From positions 1-20,614 of the forward strand of contig JALTMR010000074.1 in assembly GCA_027001525.1 (NCBI GenBank): a DNA stretch of 20,614 bases. Direction: 5' to 3'. A program made the translations under genes and the position numbers. This stretch comes from Gammaproteobacteria bacterium (GTDB lineage: Bacteria; Pseudomonadota; Gammaproteobacteria; Tenderiales; Tenderiaceae). The notes below the pieces were generated by a model. The model was given only the letters and a program-made list of their open reading frames with translations, did not search any database and was not told where the DNA came from. Positions 16,521-20,614 of the stretch are shown one piece after another; within the stretch, counting starts at the first letter, position 1; every line of letters starts with the position of its first letter.

Positions 16521-17353
16521 ATGGTGTATCTGGTTAATGGCGAAATGGACGACCGGATTAGCGTCACTGACCGCGGCTTTCAGTATGGGGATGGCCTGTT
16601 TGAAACCATTGCCCTGAGCGAGGGCAAACTGGCATTCTGGTGGCGCCATATGGCGCGCCTGCTCGCGGGCTGTCAACGTCTGGGCATCGCTGCTCCGGCC
16701 CCCGATCTGCTGCTGGCTGAGGCTCGTCAGCTGTGCGCGCATCAGGACATCGGCGTATTAAAAATCATCATCAGCCGCGCCAGTGGGGGGCGGGGCTATC
16801 AGTGCGCTGTTCCCAGCCCGGCCAACCGAATGATCGCCCTCCATCCCTGGCCTGACTATCCGCCGGATTTCAGTAAGAGGGGAATCAACGTACGCATCTG
16901 TCAGACTCGTTTGGGAATCAACCCGGCGCTGGCGGGCCTTAAACATCTCAATCGCCTGGAACAGGTGCTGGCACGGCAGGAGTGGTGTGATGCCGGGACC
17001 ACGGAGGGCGTCATGCTGGACTGCCACGGCAATGCCATCGAAGGTGTAATGACCAATCTCTTTATGGTGAGAGATGGCCAGTTGTGGACGCCCGATTTGT
17101 CAAATTGCGGGGTCACAGGCATCATGCGCGAGGTGGTGATTGAGGTGGCTGAAGCTATTGATATTCCAGTTAATATCGGGATTATTTCCGAATCTGAACT
17201 ATATCAGGCAGAGGCAGTTTTTCTCACAAACGCCATTGCCGGGCTCTGGCCGGTCAAGTGTTTGGGCCAGCAGACCATGGGCAGGAGCCGGATCAGCCAG
17301 CGGCTTAACGCCGGGCTTCATGACAAGCGAAGGGAAGAGGCCCTGGACGTTTT

Positions 17354-17357
<4 letters not shown>
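16521..17357 (+). CDS. pabC: Aminodeoxychorismate lyase (PabC)
   Basis: The 278-residue fold-type IV PLP enzyme splits 4-amino-4-deoxychorismate into p-aminobenzoate and pyruvate. The N-terminal NGEMDDRISVTDRGFQYGDGLFETI is the family signature; the PLP lysine is K141 in LKHLNRLEQVLAR, and EGVMTNLFMV is the conserved region after it. Length is close to E. coli PabC (269). The ATG is directly next to the pabB stop, and the last codons overlap the mltG start (ATGA), so the three genes are translationally coupled. Branched-chain or D-amino-acid transaminase relatives are less likely given pabB next door. Confidence 0.94.
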
Positions 17358-19008
<1,651 letters not shown>

Positions 19009-19023
19009 CCGTCAGAAAAAACC

Positions 19024-20055
19024 ATGAAACCAATGCCGGACTCCCCCCTGCCGTGGCACCGTCCGCAGTGGCAGCAGCTTAACGAACGCCGTGCCCAGGG
19101 TCGTTTCCCCCATGCGCTGTTGCTGACCGGCCCGGAAGGTGTGGGCAAATCACATTTCGCACGCCAGTTTGCTCAATCGTTGTTGTGCAACAGCCCGCTG
19201 GCCACCGGGCCGGCCTGCGACGACTGTCGGGCCTGTTTGCTGGTCAGGGCGGGTTCCCATCCCGATCTGTCGCTTGTGTCACCCCTGGAGGGGAAAAAGA
19301 GCATCAGCGTCGATCAGGTTCGCGGCGTGGGTCACTATCTCAGTCTCAAGTCCCAGTACGGTCGCCACAAAGTCGTGGTGGTTTCGCCCGCAGACAGCAT
19401 GAACGTCAATGCAGCCAACAGCCTGCTGAAGACCCTGGAGGAGCCCAACGAGGGTTCGGTCTTGATTCTCACCACCAGTCGACCGGCGCAACTGCCTGCC
19501 ACCATCCGTAGCCGTTGTCAGGAGCTGCGCTTCGGTGAGGTGGTACAGAAAGAGGCCGCACCATGGTTGAAGAGTCAGCTCGAAGGTGATGAAAACCCAC
19601 TCACATTGCTGGCCCTGGCGGGGGGTGCCCCTTTAAAAGCATTGCGAATGGCCGATAAAGAACTGGTCAGTCTGCGCAAGGATCTATTCACCGGGCTGGA
19701 GCGGTTGGCTGCCCAGGGCGCAGATCCAATATCTCTGGCTAATCAGTGGGTTAAAGCAGACACTCAACGTGGATTATATTGGATGTATAGCTGGATTACG
19801 GACATGGTTCGCCTCAAGGCCACCGCTGCCGCGCCCAAAATCTCCAACGAGGACATGGTGCAACCGCTGGCCCGACTGGCGGCCGGGGCATCGCTGCAGG
19901 CACTGTTGCAGCAGCAGGAGCGGGTCGTCACCGTGCTTCGGCAGGAGGAGCAGAACCTCAATCTTCAGCTCTTGCTGGAAGACCTGCTGATTGAGTGGCG
20001 CAACTGTTTCGCGGCCACGAAGCAACGGCCCTTTGTCCAGGATGACAGGATATGA
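19024..20055 (+). CDS. holB: DNA polymerase III delta' subunit
   Basis: The 343-residue AAA+ subunit of the clamp loader. The Walker A motif GPEGVGKS (36-43) is intact, unlike the degenerate one in E. coli HolB. Four zinc ligands are likely at C55, C65, C68 and C71. SLLKTLEEPNEGSVLILTTSRPAQLPATIRSRCQELRF includes the SRC motif (163-165) that acts on the neighbouring ATP site. The C-terminal collar domain (about 210-335) is helical. The Walker B region reads VVVVSPADSMN, without the usual DExx, so ATP hydrolysis by this subunit is doubtful. The last bases overlap the pilZ start (ATGA). Confidence 0.95.
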   Translation: MKPMPDSPLPWHRPQWQQLNERRAQGRFPHALLLTGPEGVGKSHFARQFAQSLLCNSPLATGPACDDCRACLLVRAGSHPDLSLVSPLEGKKSISVDQVRGVGHYLSLKSQYGRHKVVVVSPADSMNVNAANSLLKTLEEPNEGSVLILTTSRPAQLPATIRSRCQELRFGEVVQKEAAPWLKSQLEGDENPLTLLALAGGAPLKALRMADKELVSLRKDLFTGLERLAAQGADPISLANQWVKADTQRGLYWMYSWITDMVRLKATAAAPKISNEDMVQPLARLAAGASLQALLQQQERVVTVLRQEEQNLNLQLLLEDLLIEWRNCFAATKQRPFVQDDRI

Positions 20056-20435
20056 CAGCCTCAGATCAAAACAATCAGCCCGAAAAACCCGCGGCCTCCC
20101 GCCAGGGGATTCTATCGCTCACCATAAAGGACAAGGGGGCGCTCTACGCCGCCTACATGCCATTCGTGCTCAACGGCGGGCTGTTTATTCCCACCAATAA
20201 GGATTACGAGCTGGGTGACGAAGTGTTCATGCTGCTGCGCCTGATGGACGAAACGGAGAAACTGCCCGTGGTGGGTAAGGTTATCTGGATTACCCCCAAA
20301 GGGGCGCAGGGCAATCGGGTCACCGGTATTGGCGTTCAGTTTGCCGAGGATCAGGACGGCGCCAACGTGCGTAAAAAGATCGAAACCTACCTTGGCGGTG
20401 CGCTAAAATCTGACCGCCCCACCCACACAATGTAG
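20052..20435 (+). CDS. pilZ: Type IV pilus assembly protein PilZ
   Basis: The 127-residue product is a single PilZ domain strongly similar to Pseudomonas PilZ, including GILSLTIKDKGALYAAYMPF, LGDEVFMLL, GKVIWITPKGAQGNRVTGIGVQF and the C-terminal SD+PTHTM. In Pseudomonas and Xanthomonas this protein is required for type IV pilus formation, where it acts with PilB and FimX-type partners. The RxxxR motif used by other PilZ domains to bind cyclic di-GMP is absent, as in canonical PilZ, so direct ligand binding is not expected. The position between holB and tatD matches Pseudomonas. It implies that the organism makes type IV pili, although no other pil gene is in the window. Confidence 0.96.
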   Translation: MTASDQNNQPEKPAASRQGILSLTIKDKGALYAAYMPFVLNGGLFIPTNKDYELGDEVFMLLRLMDETEKLPVVGKVIWITPKGAQGNRVTGIGVQFAEDQDGANVRKKIETYLGGALKSDRPTHTM

Positions 20436-20466
20436 CCGTTTTTGTTTTCGAGCAGCGTTAGAGACC

Positions 20467-20520
20467 ATTAGAGCGCCGTTCACGGCCCGGGCTTGGGGCA
20501 CCCCGTTTTTCTCCTCTAAT
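20467..20520 (+). terminator. Structured intergenic region after pilZ, possible weak terminator
   Basis: Several inverted repeats are nested in the 112-nt pilZ-tatD gap. ATTAGAG (20467-20473) pairs with CTCTAAT (20514-20520); GCCG-TTCA-CGGC lies at 20475-20486; CGGG (20488-20491) can pair with CCCG (20502-20505), which is directly followed by TTTTT. Each stem is short, so termination strength is uncertain; it could instead be a structured tatD leader. Confidence 0.35.
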
Positions 20521-20547
20521 TTCAAAGCTATTAAAGGAATATTGACC

Positions 20548-20614
20548 ATGTTGGTGGACTCTCATTGTCACCTGGACCGTCTGGACCTGGATGCCCTGGG
20601 TGGCGATATGGACG
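20548..20614 (+). CDS. tatD: TatD family metal-dependent hydrolase, N-terminal end (cut by window)
   Basis: The visible product begins MLVDSHCHLDRLDLDALGGD. The DSHCHLD motif supplies the metal-binding HxH of TatD-type DNases in the amidohydrolase superfamily. AAGGA at 20534-20538 precedes ATG 20548 with 9-nt spacing. Only 22 codons are in view; the identification rests on the motif and on the conserved order holB-pilZ-tatD. Confidence 0.85.
   Translation, partial: MLVDSHCHLDRLDLDALGGDMD

Overview
The window looks like chromosomal DNA of a gammaproteobacterium. The right two thirds carry the conserved block yceD-rpmF-plsX-fabH-fabD-fabG-acpP-fabF-(pabB)-pabC-mltG-tmk-holB-pilZ-tatD. Its order matches the Escherichia/Pseudomonas type, with pabB placed before pabC and a Pseudomonas-like pilZ between holB and tatD. 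A two-subunit pyruvate carboxylase (pycA/pycB) next to maf also fits a non-enteric gammaproteobacterium. The genus cannot be fixed from the sequence alone.

Layout, left to right. (1) Positions 1-985, minus strand: the start of a membrane sensor protein (signal peptide, sugar-binding-like periplasmic domain, several membrane helices) that runs off the left edge. (2) 1107-3695, plus strand: a large, unrecognised lipoprotein with a Gly-rich tether, thrombospondin type 3-like calcium-binding repeats and a Cys-paired, beta-rich C-terminal half. (3) 8550 down to 3779, minus strand: pycA, pycB, maf (yceF) and a tandem-receiver response regulator, probably partly co-transcribed. This run converges on the lipoprotein gene. 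(4) 8551-8763: a divergent promoter region. (5) 8764-20435, plus strand: YceD and ribosomal protein bL32, then phospholipid/fatty-acid initiation and elongation (plsX, fabH, fabD, fabG, acpP, fabF). p-Aminobenzoate synthesis (pabB, pabC), peptidoglycan termination (mltG), dTMP kinase (tmk), DNA polymerase III delta' (holB) and the type IV pilus PilZ protein follow. (6) 20548 to the end: the first codons of a TatD-family nuclease.

The genes cover anaplerosis (pyruvate to oxaloacetate), fatty-acid and phospholipid synthesis, folate precursor synthesis, thymidylate supply, replication-clamp loading and envelope growth. Most plus-strand genes are tightly packed: 1-5 nt gaps, or ATGA overlaps at pabC/mltG and holB/pilZ. 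Inside the run there is a likely dedicated acpP promoter and a strong hairpin terminator after acpP, which would let acyl carrier protein be made in excess.

Most of the window is conserved housekeeping DNA and I see no mobile element, CRISPR array, tRNA or rRNA. The observations most worth a second look are a near-consensus promoter that abuts the yceD start codon (predicted leaderless mRNA), the structured start region of pabB together with its Lys-to-Ala change in the PIKGT motif, the pseudo-receiver in the response regulator, and the unassigned lipoprotein.
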